A DNA stretch of 50,507 nt from Chloroflexota bacterium (GTDB lineage: Bacteria; Chloroflexota; Dormibacteria; Dormibacterales; Dormibacteraceae). The DNA is taken from NCBI GenBank assembly GCA_005889495.1, contig VBHA01000074.1, positions 1 through 50,507 of the forward strand, written 5' to 3'. Shown here piece after piece: positions 18,453 to 26,795 of the stretch (its first letter is position 1; the number at the start of each line of letters is the position of its first letter). The translations under genes were made by a program, and so were the position numbers. The notes below the pieces were generated by a model. The model saw nothing but the letters and a program-made list of their open reading frames with translations. It ran no database searches and was not told the DNA's origin.

Positions 18453-19580
18453 CTACCCGCTCCACGCCAACGGCGAGGTCGCGTCGAAGCCGTTGTTGGT
18501 CGTGACCTGGACCGGTCTCACCACCACTGCGGTCGCCGGCGACGGCGCCGGCACCGGCCCGTTGTGCGGCCCGCCTGGTGTCGGCGTCGGCGCCGGACTC
18601 GGAATCGGCGCGTAGGCGGCGCGCGGCAGCCACCAGAGCTGGAACGGCCCCGCCCCCGCGCCCGGCGCGAGGTAGGCGATGCCCGAGCCGTCGGGCGCCC
18701 AGGTCGGCTGGGCGACGAGCTGGTTGCTGATGATCGTCTTGCGCGGCCCCAGCGTCGAGCCGTTCCAGGACGCGATCGTCAGGTACGACTCCTGCTTCTG
18801 GTAGGTGCAGATCATGGCGACCTGGGTCCCGTCCGGCGAGACCGCGGGGTTGCGGCAGTCTTCGCTCGGGCTCGTGAGCTCCCGTCCGACCGAGAAGGCG
18901 CGGTTGGTGAGCCAGAGCATGCCGACGAGCCTGTCCGGCTGGTTGGCTGCGTAGCGCGAGGCAAAGTCGTACTTGGTGTACATGAGGCCGCCCTTCACCG
19001 GGAGCGGCTGCACGTCACCGCCCGTGTAGTCGGCGGCGTTGGTCCACACGCGGCCCTGAACGATCGTGCCCGTCGCCGGCATGGCCCAGATCGACAGCAC
19101 GACGTCGTACTGGAACTTCGGCTTGTCGTAGGCCAGCCACATGGTCTTGCCGTCTGCGCTGAGGCGGGGGTAGAACGCCCAGTGGTTCAGGCCGGGATCG
19201 GAGTTCTTGTTCGGCGCCGAGTTGTTGGTCACGCGCCTGACGACGGAGCCGAAGCGGTTCAGGACATAGATGTCGGAGTAGAACGGCGCCTGCTTGACGG
19301 CCACGATGTTTCCGTCCGGCGTCATCGACGGCTGCGTCCACCCCGCCTCGGGCGTGAGCTGGTGGAAGCGCCCCACGCTCAGGCTGTACAGGGCTCCGTC
19401 CTGTGACATGTACAGGGTGCCAGGCAGGGTCAGGGCTTGCGCACGCGGCGTCGCCGACGTCGGCTTCTCCGGCGGAACCGCCACCCTGGAGGTGCGCGAG
19501 CCCAGAGCGATGAAGGTCGCGGTCCCCGAAAGGACCATGACCGCCGCGAGCACCGCCGCCAGAGCGAAGCGGGAGATCAT
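18453..19580 (-). CDS. Membrane-anchored beta-propeller (TolB/WD40-like) protein
   Basis: N-terminal TM MISRFALAAVLAAVMVLSGTATF; repeats such as FHQLTPEAGWTQPSMTPDGNIVAV, NPAVSPDGTQVAMICT, AQPTWAPDGSGIAYLAPG; overlaps upstream stop (ATGA). Confidence 0.78.
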   Translation of the reverse strand: MISRFALAAVLAAVMVLSGTATFIALGSRTSRVAVPPEKPTSATPRAQALTLPGTLYMSQDGALYSLSVGRFHQLTPEAGWTQPSMTPDGNIVAVKQAPFYSDIYVLNRFGSVVRRVTNNSAPNKNSDPGLNHWAFYPRLSADGKTMWLAYDKPKFQYDVVLSIWAMPATGTIVQGRVWTNAADYTGGDVQPLPVKGGLMYTKYDFASRYAANQPDRLVGMLWLTNRAFSVGRELTSPSEDCRNPAVSPDGTQVAMICTYQKQESYLTIASWNGSTLGPRKTIISNQLVAQPTWAPDGSGIAYLAPGAGAGPFQLWWLPRAAYAPIPSPAPTPTPGGPHNGPVPAPSPATAVVVRPVQVTTNNGFDATSPLAWSG

Positions 19581-20596
19581 GGGAAGTACTGGTGCACCAG
19601 GGGCAGGATTGCGCCCCAGTCCGCCGTGACGCTTCCGCCGGGCCCGCCGCCATGGGTGTAAGGAGGGAGCAAGAACAGCTGGGTGATCTGGTTGGGGTTG
19701 TCGAAGCTCGCGGCGAGCGGAAGCATCTGCGCCACTCGCGAAACCCCGATGCTCGTCTTGAGCTCGCCGCCAAGGGCCCCGGAGAGCGAGGGCAGGTCTT
19801 CTGGCGAGAGCTCCTTGGCCTTGAGACGAATCGCCGTCAGCACCTCCTGCTGCCGCTGCGAGCGGCCGAAGTCGCTCTGCAGGTCGCCGTGGCGCGAGCG
19901 GACGTACTGCATTGCGTGCAAGCCGTCGAGATGCTGCGGACCGCCGAGCACGGCGACGCGCTGGTAGCTGTACGGAAAGCGGCTGTAGATGTCCGCCGGG
20001 TAGTAGTCGTCGAGCACGGGATGGCTGGTCACCACGTCGATGCCACCGATCGCGTCGATCAGCTTCACCAGGCCGAGCAGGCCGATCCATATGTAGTCGT
20101 CGACATGGACGCCGAAGTCCTGCTCGACCGTCGCGATGGCCGCGCCCGCACCCCCGTAGGAGTAGGCACCGTCGATCTTCCCGTAGCCGCCCGGCGAGAG
20201 GTGCACGTAGAGGTCGCGCGGGATCGACAGCATCGTCACCTTCTTGGTCGCGGGCACGACCCGGACCAGGATCATCGACTGGGTCAGGACGTGGTCGGCG
20301 CTGAACTTCGAGTCGTCGTCCGAGCCGAGCAGCAGCACGGTGAAAGCGCCGGTGACAGGGCTCGGTGACGGCGAAGGCGTCGGCGAAGCGAGCAGGGCAG
20401 TCGGCGAGGGTGTCGGCAGGCTGATCACCTGGCCTGTGGAGTCGAGCGCGAGCTGCGCGGCGGGCATGAAATAGGCAAGCCCGCCTGCCACCGCGGACAG
20501 CACGATGGCAAGCACGACGAGGAAGCTGGTGCGGAGTGGGCTAAGCCGCCGGCGAGATGCTCTCATGCGGCGCCCCGGTCTCAGGCCGAGGAGCAC
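19577..20596 (-). CDS. LytR-CpsA-Psr (LCP) family protein
   Basis: TVLLLGSDDDSKFSADHVLTQSMILVRVVPATKKVTMLSIPRDLYVHLSPGGYGKIDGAYSYGG...LDGLHAMQYVRSRHGDLQSDFGRSQRQQEVL. Confidence 0.93.
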   Translation of the reverse strand: MLLGLRPGRRMRASRRRLSPLRTSFLVVLAIVLSAVAGGLAYFMPAAQLALDSTGQVISLPTPSPTALLASPTPSPSPSPVTGAFTVLLLGSDDDSKFSADHVLTQSMILVRVVPATKKVTMLSIPRDLYVHLSPGGYGKIDGAYSYGGAGAAIATVEQDFGVHVDDYIWIGLLGLVKLIDAIGGIDVVTSHPVLDDYYPADIYSRFPYSYQRVAVLGGPQHLDGLHAMQYVRSRHGDLQSDFGRSQRQQEVLTAIRLKAKELSPEDLPSLSGALGGELKTSIGVSRVAQMLPLAASFDNPNQITQLFLLPPYTHGGGPGGSVTADWGAILPLVHQYFP

Positions 20597-20673
20597 AGGG
20601 GAGGATTGTAGACCCCGGGGCGGTATGCCTTTGTAAGCGCCCTGTTAACGGCTTTGAAGTTCTGGCGGCGGCC

Positions 20674-22234
20674 TCAGTGCTGCACCGCGATTTGCACGGC
20701 CTTGACGGCGAGCAGGACGATCGAGAGCACGAGGTAGGTGCTCAGGGCAGCGAGTGCGGCCCGCCGCGGGAGCGACCATATGGGACGTTCGAGCAGTGCC
20801 AGGGCCGGCATTCGCCAGCTCTCGCGTTCCTCGCGCGACATCTCGAGTTCGCGCGGCCGGCCCCTCGCGGAGACTGAGCTCCACACGCCGCCCACCACGA
20901 GCACGCACGAGCATCGCGGCCACGATCACGCCCGCGACGGCGTTGAGCCACGGCTTGTTGACCCATGGTCCAAGCACCTGGCGGTCGTTGCACAGAAGCA
21001 CCGCGAACACGGTCGCGCTGGGAAGCATGATCCCGGCCAGGGCCTGGACGGCCGTCGTGATCAGGCCGAGCGGCGCATGGGGGATGAGCACGATCGCCGC
21101 CGCGATCACGACCATGCCGGTGTACGTCGAATAGAAGAGCTTGGCCTCGCGGATGCCGCGATGGAGCGAGTGGCGCAGGCCGAAGATGTCGCCGAACGCA
21201 TAGGACGTGGCGAGCGTGACCGCCGAAGCGCCGACGATCGACGCATCGAAGAGGAGCAGCGCGAAGATCGCGCCCGCGGCGGGCGAGATGTTGACGTGCA
21301 GGCCCTGCGCGACGCGCAGCGCATCCTGGTAGTGGCCGAACTGCGATGTGCCCGTGAACGCAGACGCGGTGGCCATCATGATCGCGGCCGCGCCGACCAC
21401 CACCACGAAGGCGCCCAGCACCGTGTCCGCCTTCTCGTATTCGAGCCAGCGCGGCGTGATCCGCTTGTCGATCACGTTCGACTGCTGGAAGAACAGCTGC
21501 CACGGCGCCACGGTCGTGCCCACCACGGCGACGATCAGCAGCGCGGAGTTCGAGGTCAGGCCGCCGGCCACTCCGGGGATGACGAAACCCTTGAGCGCAG
21601 CCCCAGGATCGGGATGGCTGAGCACGACCAGCGGCAGGACAAGCAGGCTGGCAAACAGGAAGACGAACATCGCGCGCTCCCAGCGACGGAAGTTGCCGCT
21701 GATCGTGATCACGATCAGGATCGCCGCCGCCGCCGGTACGACGATCGCCGGATGCAGGCCGAAGTACTGGCCCGCGAGGCTCACTCCCATGAACTCGGTG
21801 CTGATGGTCAGGAAGTTGAGGAGGAAGATGCCGCCGACCGAGAACAAGCCCCAGAAGCGGCCGAACCGCTCACTGATCAGCCTCGCGTAGCCGACTCCGG
21901 TGACCGCGCCGAGGCGCACGACCATCTCCTGGTTGACGATCAGCACCGGGATGAGCAGGACCAGGGTCCACAGCAGCGTGTACCCGAAGTCCTGGCCGGC
22001 CTGCGCGTAGGTCGACACCCCGCCGGCGTCGTTGTCGCCGACCATGACGATCAGGCCCGGGCCGACGATCGCCGCGAGGGTGAGGAGCCGGCGGCGCCAG
22101 GTGCGGCGCGGCGCTGCGTCGCTGACCCGGATGGTGCCGAATGCGCCGTGGATGTCACCCTGGCCCAGGTCGTCGAGGAGGGAGGAGCTTGATCTCAAAC
22201 GCGAGTCCTTGCGGTTTGGCTCGCGCTCAGACAC
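20674..22234 (-). CDS. Nramp-family divalent metal transporter, C-terminus displaced by a 4-nt tandem duplication
   Basis: GPGLIVMVGDNDAGGVSTYAQAGQDFGYTLLWTLVLLIPVLIVNQEMVVRLGAVTG; C-terminal TM VLVVGGVWSSVSARGRP...LSTYLVLSIVLLAVKAVQIAVQH* lies in the ORF 20674-20904 frame. Confidence 0.9.
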
Positions 22235-22241
22235 CGTCGGT

Positions 22242-23582
22242 CTATACCCCGGAGGACGCTTCGGCGCGGTCGCGCCACTGGTCCGGGACGAGCTCCTCGA
22301 TCACGTCATCGAAGGAGATCGCGCCGATCAGGTTGCCGGCGGCGTCGACCACGCCGAGCGCCGTGAGGTTGTAGTCGGCCATCGTCAGGGCCACGTCGGC
22401 GAAGTCCGCGCTGCCGAGCACCGAGACGCGCGTCAGCTCGAGGTCTTCGACCTTGTGCGAGCGCTCACCGCGGAGCAGCTCCACGATCCCGACGCTGCCG
22501 ATAAAGGTGCCGTCCGGCTCGGCGACGAAGACCGTCGTCAAAAGCTGGTGAGGCGCCTTGTCGTCGGTGCGCGCCGCCTCGAGCGCCATGTCGACCGTGG
22601 AGCCCCGCAGGACCCAGACGTAGTCGGGGCTCATCATTCCTCCGGCGGTCGTCGGGTGGTACTGGAGGAGCTTGCGCAGCTTGAGCTGCTGGCCAGTCGA
22701 CATCATCTCGAAGATCGGCTTGCGGCGCTCCTGGTCCAGCTCGCCCAGCAGGTCCGCGGCGTCGTCTGGCGCCATCCGCTCGAGGATGCGCGCCGCCTCG
22801 TCGTTTGACTTCGACCTGAGGAACTCGACCTGGTGCTCGGCATCCAGCTCTTCGAAGATGTCGGCGGTCAGCGCGGGGTCGCTCTCGACCGCCTCGATGA
22901 TCTCCTGGCCTTCTTCGTGCGAGGCGCCCTCGATGATGTCGGCGATCTGCGCCGGGTGCAGGCGGCGCAGGCGCTGAAGCGGCATCAGCAGCTTGGCGGT
23001 CGGCACCTGGCCCACGAAAGGCTGGATGTCCTTCCAGTCGAGGATGACGTGGCGGCGGAGGTCCGGGCGCCCGCGGCGCGGCAGGAGGCGGCGGAGCATC
23101 GCCTGCGGGCTGCGGTCGATGCCCGCCAGGTTCCAGCCGTCGTCGCCGGGCGCGAGGACGAGGACGTGTGCCTGGACGATCCTTCCTTTGACCACGTCGA
23201 CGAGATGCCTGCCCAGCACGTCCGCCGCCAGAAGCACCTCGCCCGCGCGACGCTGGAAGGCCTCGGTGCGGATGGTGTGTGTGTTGAGGCGCACGCCGCC
23301 TGGTTCCAGGGCCTCGATCAGGTCCTTGCCGATGAAGACGTCCTGCGCGCCCACGCGGACCTTCAACCCGGTGACCGGTGGATACGCACCGTCGGAGAGC
23401 TTGACGATGAAGTCTTCGACGCGGCCCACCTCGGTACCGGCCGGGTTGAGCACGGGACTGCGCAGCAGTTGCGTCACCATCAAGCGGCGCCTGTCGCGGA
23501 TGTGCCTCGGTTCGTCCACGCTCCCGTCGCTCACCCGGCCATTATTCACCTCCCCGCGGAGCCTCACGGCCTGCGACACCAC
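22242..23582 (-). CDS. PRC-barrel + MgtE N-terminal domain + CBS-pair protein without the MgtE membrane domain
   Basis: NPAGTEVGRVEDFIVKL (PRC-like); LHPAQIADIIEGASHEEGQEIIEAVESDPALTADIFEELDAEHQVEFLRSKSNDEAARILERMAPDDAADLLGEL (MgtE_N); TTAGGMMSPDYVWVLRGSTVDMALEAAR...LTALGVVDAAGNLIGAISFDDVIEEL (CBS). 7 bp upstream of the Nramp gene. Confidence 0.88.
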   Translation of the reverse strand: MVSQAVRLRGEVNNGRVSDGSVDEPRHIRDRRRLMVTQLLRSPVLNPAGTEVGRVEDFIVKLSDGAYPPVTGLKVRVGAQDVFIGKDLIEALEPGGVRLNTHTIRTEAFQRRAGEVLLAADVLGRHLVDVVKGRIVQAHVLVLAPGDDGWNLAGIDRSPQAMLRRLLPRRGRPDLRRHVILDWKDIQPFVGQVPTAKLLMPLQRLRRLHPAQIADIIEGASHEEGQEIIEAVESDPALTADIFEELDAEHQVEFLRSKSNDEAARILERMAPDDAADLLGELDQERRKPIFEMMSTGQQLKLRKLLQYHPTTAGGMMSPDYVWVLRGSTVDMALEAARTDDKAPHQLLTTVFVAEPDGTFIGSVGIVELLRGERSHKVEDLELTRVSVLGSADFADVALTMADYNLTALGVVDAAGNLIGAISFDDVIEELVPDQWRDRAEASSGV

Positions 23583-23610
23583 CGCGGGGTTGGCTAGGAT
23601 CGCACCCGAA

Positions 23611-24348
23611 ATGGCCCTCCGCGCCGAGAGGTATCGAACCGAGCTCAGGGATCTGGAGGAGTGGGAGCCTTACCTCAAGAAGCACTCCGGGCTGCCGGGT
23701 CCGCGGGCCAACCTCGAGCTCGTGGCCGCGGTCGCCGAGGAGGCGGACCCTGACAGGCTGTGGCGTTTCTCGGCATCGAACGACGAGTTTCTGGCCCTGT
23801 GCGGCACCGCGGGTCTGGGCCGTGTCGCGCTGCTCGAGCCCGATACCGTCATGACCTGGCTGCGCGAGCTCGCGTCCGACCCGCGCTGGCGAGTGCGCGA
23901 GGGCGTCGCCCTTGCGCTGCAGCGATTGGGCCGGGAGAGCATGGCCAGGCTCCTCGAGGAGATGAAAGTGTGGGCGCGCGGGGACGTGTACGTGCAGCGC
24001 GCGGTCGTCGCGGGCCTGTGCGAGCCTGCCCTGCTCGAGAGCAACGCTGACGCAGTGGAGGTGCTTGCGATCCTCGACCAGGTCACACGGTCGATGGCCG
24101 CGACGGCCGACCGCGGCGGTGAAGGCTTCCGTGTGCTCCGCCAGGCGCTCGGCTACGGATGGAGCGTGGCGGCGGCCGCCGCGCCGTCAAACGCGAAGCC
24201 GTACCTGGAGAAGTGGCTGCGCTCGACGGACAGGGATGTCGTGTGGGTGATGAGATCGAACCTGGGCAAAGCGCGGATGGCCGGCCTGCGCGAGCGGTTG
24301 GCGGTCAGACCCGTTCCAGGACGACGATCGGGATCTCGCGCGAAGTAA
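23611..24348 (+). CDS. HEAT-repeat-like protein
   Basis: MTWLRELASDPRWRVREGVALALQRLGRES...YLEKWLRSTDRDVVWVMRSNLGKARM; TAGGAT 10 nt upstream of the ATG. Confidence 0.7.
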   Translation: MALRAERYRTELRDLEEWEPYLKKHSGLPGPRANLELVAAVAEEADPDRLWRFSASNDEFLALCGTAGLGRVALLEPDTVMTWLRELASDPRWRVREGVALALQRLGRESMARLLEEMKVWARGDVYVQRAVVAGLCEPALLESNADAVEVLAILDQVTRSMAATADRGGEGFRVLRQALGYGWSVAAAAAPSNAKPYLEKWLRSTDRDVVWVMRSNLGKARMAGLRERLAVRPVPGRRSGSRAK

Positions 24349-24736
24349 GAGCCTGCTGCCGTTCCAGGTAGTCGATCAACTTGGCGACCTCCGCCCGTTC
24401 TGCCGCCTCTGCCACCCTCGCCTTGGCCTGGAACTTGTCGGGCCCGACCTCGACGGTCGCCACGGGGTTCGCCTGAAGGTTCGCGAACCAGTACGGGGAG
24501 CGCGGCGCCCCGTTGTTGGAGGCGATGATCGCGTAGCGGTCGCCATACGGCCTGTAGCCCACGACCACGGTGCGTTGGGCGTACGACTTCGCCCCGGTCG
24601 TGGTGAGCAGGAGGAGCCGGCTGCCCTCCATCGGCCCGCTGAGCCTGCCGCCGCTCGCGCGGTACTCCTGGACGAGCTTCTCGTTGAAGGCCTTCATGTC
24701 CTGTGGGATCTGCGGCCGCTGGGCGTCGCTCGACAT
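24305..24736 (-). CDS. Deazaflavin (F420)-dependent nitroreductase-family protein
   Basis: LLLLTTTGAKSYAQRTVVVGYRPYGDRYAIIASNNGAPRSPYWFANLQANPVATVEVG. Confidence 0.87.
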   Translation of the reverse strand: MSSDAQRPQIPQDMKAFNEKLVQEYRASGGRLSGPMEGSRLLLLTTTGAKSYAQRTVVVGYRPYGDRYAIIASNNGAPRSPYWFANLQANPVATVEVGPDKFQAKARVAEAAERAEVAKLIDYLERQQALTSREIPIVVLERV

Positions 24737-24808
24737 GTCTTTACAACGCTAACTCCCCGCGAGTATGCCCTGTCGCCGTCCCGTTTTCCTCTCATAGGAG
24801 GTTTGTGA

Positions 24809-25237
24809 ATGAGTCAAAGCACTCTGCTTGTGCTGGTGATCGGCATCGTGGTCGTTTTGATCGTGATCGGGCTGATCGCCGCGATGACCGGCCGGCGCGG
24901 AATGCGACTCCGTTCCCTGCCCGACGAATCGCGAGATCGCTATGCGCGCTCGTGGCAGGCGATCGAGAGCCGCTTCATCGAAGAACCGCGGGCCGCGGTC
25001 CAGGAGGCGGACAGGGTCGTGGTCATGATCCTGAGCGAGCGAGGCGCCACCCTCGAGGGGCATAAGCGAATGCCGGACGAGCTGCGCCGGGCCAGAGACG
25101 CGGCCGCGAGCGATGAGGGACGGCAGGGAACCGAGGGAATGCGCCGCGCGATGGTGCATTACAAGCACATGGTCGACGACGCCGTCGGCACGGCGCGCAT
25201 GAAGCGGGACGACTACCGCAGGGAGGTCGCGTCATGA
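24809..25237 (+). CDS. Single-TM protein with conserved FIEEPRAAVQEAD domain
   Basis: N-terminal TM LLVLVIGIVVVLIVIGLIAAM; soluble part SRFIEEPRAAVQEADRVVVMIL...EGMRRAMVHYKHMVDDAVG. Confidence 0.75.
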   Translation: MSQSTLLVLVIGIVVVLIVIGLIAAMTGRRGMRLRSLPDESRDRYARSWQAIESRFIEEPRAAVQEADRVVVMILSERGATLEGHKRMPDELRRARDAAASDEGRQGTEGMRRAMVHYKHMVDDAVGTARMKRDDYRREVAS

Positions 25238-25635
25238 GCGACACGCGTGACATGGATCGGCCGATGGACCACCCGCATACGACCACCGAGCCGATGCGGA
25301 CGAACCCCGAGGCCACGGCGGAAGCCCGCGCTGCAGGGGACAAGCAGCAAAATCGTGCGACCGGCCAGGTGGAGATGTGGCCGGACATGGGCGAGTTTCA
25401 CGAGCGGTTCGAGCACATCCAGTCCGAGTTCATCGATGACCCGAAGGCCGCGGTGAAGAAGGCAGAGCGCCTGATGGAAGAAGCCGTCGAGCGCATCACC
25501 AAGTCCATGCGCGAGCGCATGCAGACGATGCATCGCGACATCGACGGCAAGGACGGCGACACCGAGACGCTGCGACAGGCGATGCGCGGCTACCGGACGT
25601 GGATCGAATCGATGTGGGGTCGCCGGGCGGCCTGA
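25234..25635 (+). CDS. Soluble paralogue of the preceding protein
   Basis: SEFIDDPKAAVKKAERLMEEAVERI...DTETLRQAMRGYRTWIESMWG; ATGA overlap with the upstream gene. Confidence 0.75.
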   Translation: MSDTRDMDRPMDHPHTTTEPMRTNPEATAEARAAGDKQQNRATGQVEMWPDMGEFHERFEHIQSEFIDDPKAAVKKAERLMEEAVERITKSMRERMQTMHRDIDGKDGDTETLRQAMRGYRTWIESMWGRRAA

Positions 25636-25669
25636 GCGGCGACACGTAGCGGGCGCTAGGATCGGCGGC

Positions 25670-26515
25670 CTGAACCAATTTCTCTCTCCGGCCGCCGCCC
25701 TCGGCGCCGCCGCGACTCTCGGAGTGGCCGACTTCACCGGCGGCCTCGCGGCCCGGCGCATGCCCCCGCCGAGCGTCGCCATCGGTGTCGAGGCTGTAGG
25801 CCTCGTTGCGGTCCCGTTCGCGATCTGGATCATGCCCACGCAGTGGAACCTGGAGGCGATGGCGCTGACCTTCGCGGGCGGAGCGATCGGAGGTTTCGGC
25901 CTGATCCTTTTCTATCGCGCCATGTCGCTCGACCTGATCGGCGTGGTGGCGCCGATCACGGCGGTCATCGCCGCGGCGCTGCCGACGGCGGTGGGCGTGC
26001 TCGTGGCCGGCGAGAAGCTCCACCTGGGGCAGGGCGCGGGCATCGTCGCCGGTCTGGTCGCGATCGCCATGATCAACGGCGCCGGCGGCCGCGACGCCCG
26101 GCTGGGAGCGGGACGCGCGTTGGGATTGGCGATCGTCGCCGGCGTGGGATTCGGCCTCTTCTTCATCCTCTACCACGCAGGCAGCTCAGCCGGGGTCACG
26201 GCGTTCGTGAGCGGCCGGGCCGGCTCGGCTGTCGTTGCGCTGACCTACGCGTTGGTCACACGCGTGCCGATCATGCCGCAGGCAAGCGGGCTGCGGCTGA
26301 TCGCGATCGGCGGCGCGCTCGACGGCTTCGGCGTGGTGCTCTACATGTTCGCGACGGTCCACGGCCTCCTGTCGATCAGCGCGCTGCTGACGTCGTTCTA
26401 CCCGGCGTTCACCATCGTGTGCGCGCGACTGCTGCTGAAAGAGCGGCTCAACACGATGCAGGCCTCAGGCGCGGTCCTGGCCGTGGTTGCGATCGCGCTG
26501 ATCGCGGCGGCCTAG
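25670..26515 (+). CDS. EamA/DMT-family transporter
   Basis: 10-TM profile; VADFTGGLAARR, GLILFYRAMSLDLIGVVAPITAVIAAALPTAVGVLVAGE, FYPAFTIVCARLLLKERLNTMQASGAVLAVVAIALIAA. N-terminus extends in frame to a CTG at 25670 (LNQFLSPAAALGAAATLGVADF). Confidence 0.87.
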   Translation: MNQFLSPAAALGAAATLGVADFTGGLAARRMPPPSVAIGVEAVGLVAVPFAIWIMPTQWNLEAMALTFAGGAIGGFGLILFYRAMSLDLIGVVAPITAVIAAALPTAVGVLVAGEKLHLGQGAGIVAGLVAIAMINGAGGRDARLGAGRALGLAIVAGVGFGLFFILYHAGSSAGVTAFVSGRAGSAVVALTYALVTRVPIMPQASGLRLIAIGGALDGFGVVLYMFATVHGLLSISALLTSFYPAFTIVCARLLLKERLNTMQASGAVLAVVAIALIAAA

Positions 26516-26690
26516 TAGCCGCCGATCACGGACCCGCTGCGCCGGTTGAGCATGGTGCGCCGGTGCACCAGGCGCCGGAGCCGCGCCCGGCGCTCGCCGG
26601 CGCTTCTATAGCACGTATAAACACGGCATTCCCACCCGGTTGAAAGTTCACAGGTGAACCCGCGGGTGCCGCGGGGAATCCCGCAAAGAG

Positions 26691-26763
26691 TGCCCCGCTG
26701 AGGATTCGAACCTCAGACCCTCTGTTTAGAAGACAGATGCTCTATCCACTGAGCTAGCGGGGC
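26691..26763 (-). tRNA. tRNA-Arg(TCT)
   Basis: GCCCCGCTAGCTCAGTGGATAGAGCATCTGTCTTCTAAACAGAGGGTCTGAGGTTCGAATCCTCAGCGGGGCA; anticodon loop CTTCTAA. Confidence 0.97.
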
Positions 26764-26795
26764 GGCACGGCTATTCGGGAGAATACCCGCAGGGG

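Noticed and set aside
20738-22192. 484-aa plus-strand ORF antisense to Nramp
   Set aside because: Charge-rich, no domain pattern; the complementary strand encodes a clear transporter.
26516-26690. Palindrome-rich GC region downstream of the EamA gene as a fourth 42-bp locus
   Set aside because: Contains several GCGCCGG-type inverted repeats but no near-identical pair at 42-bp offset.
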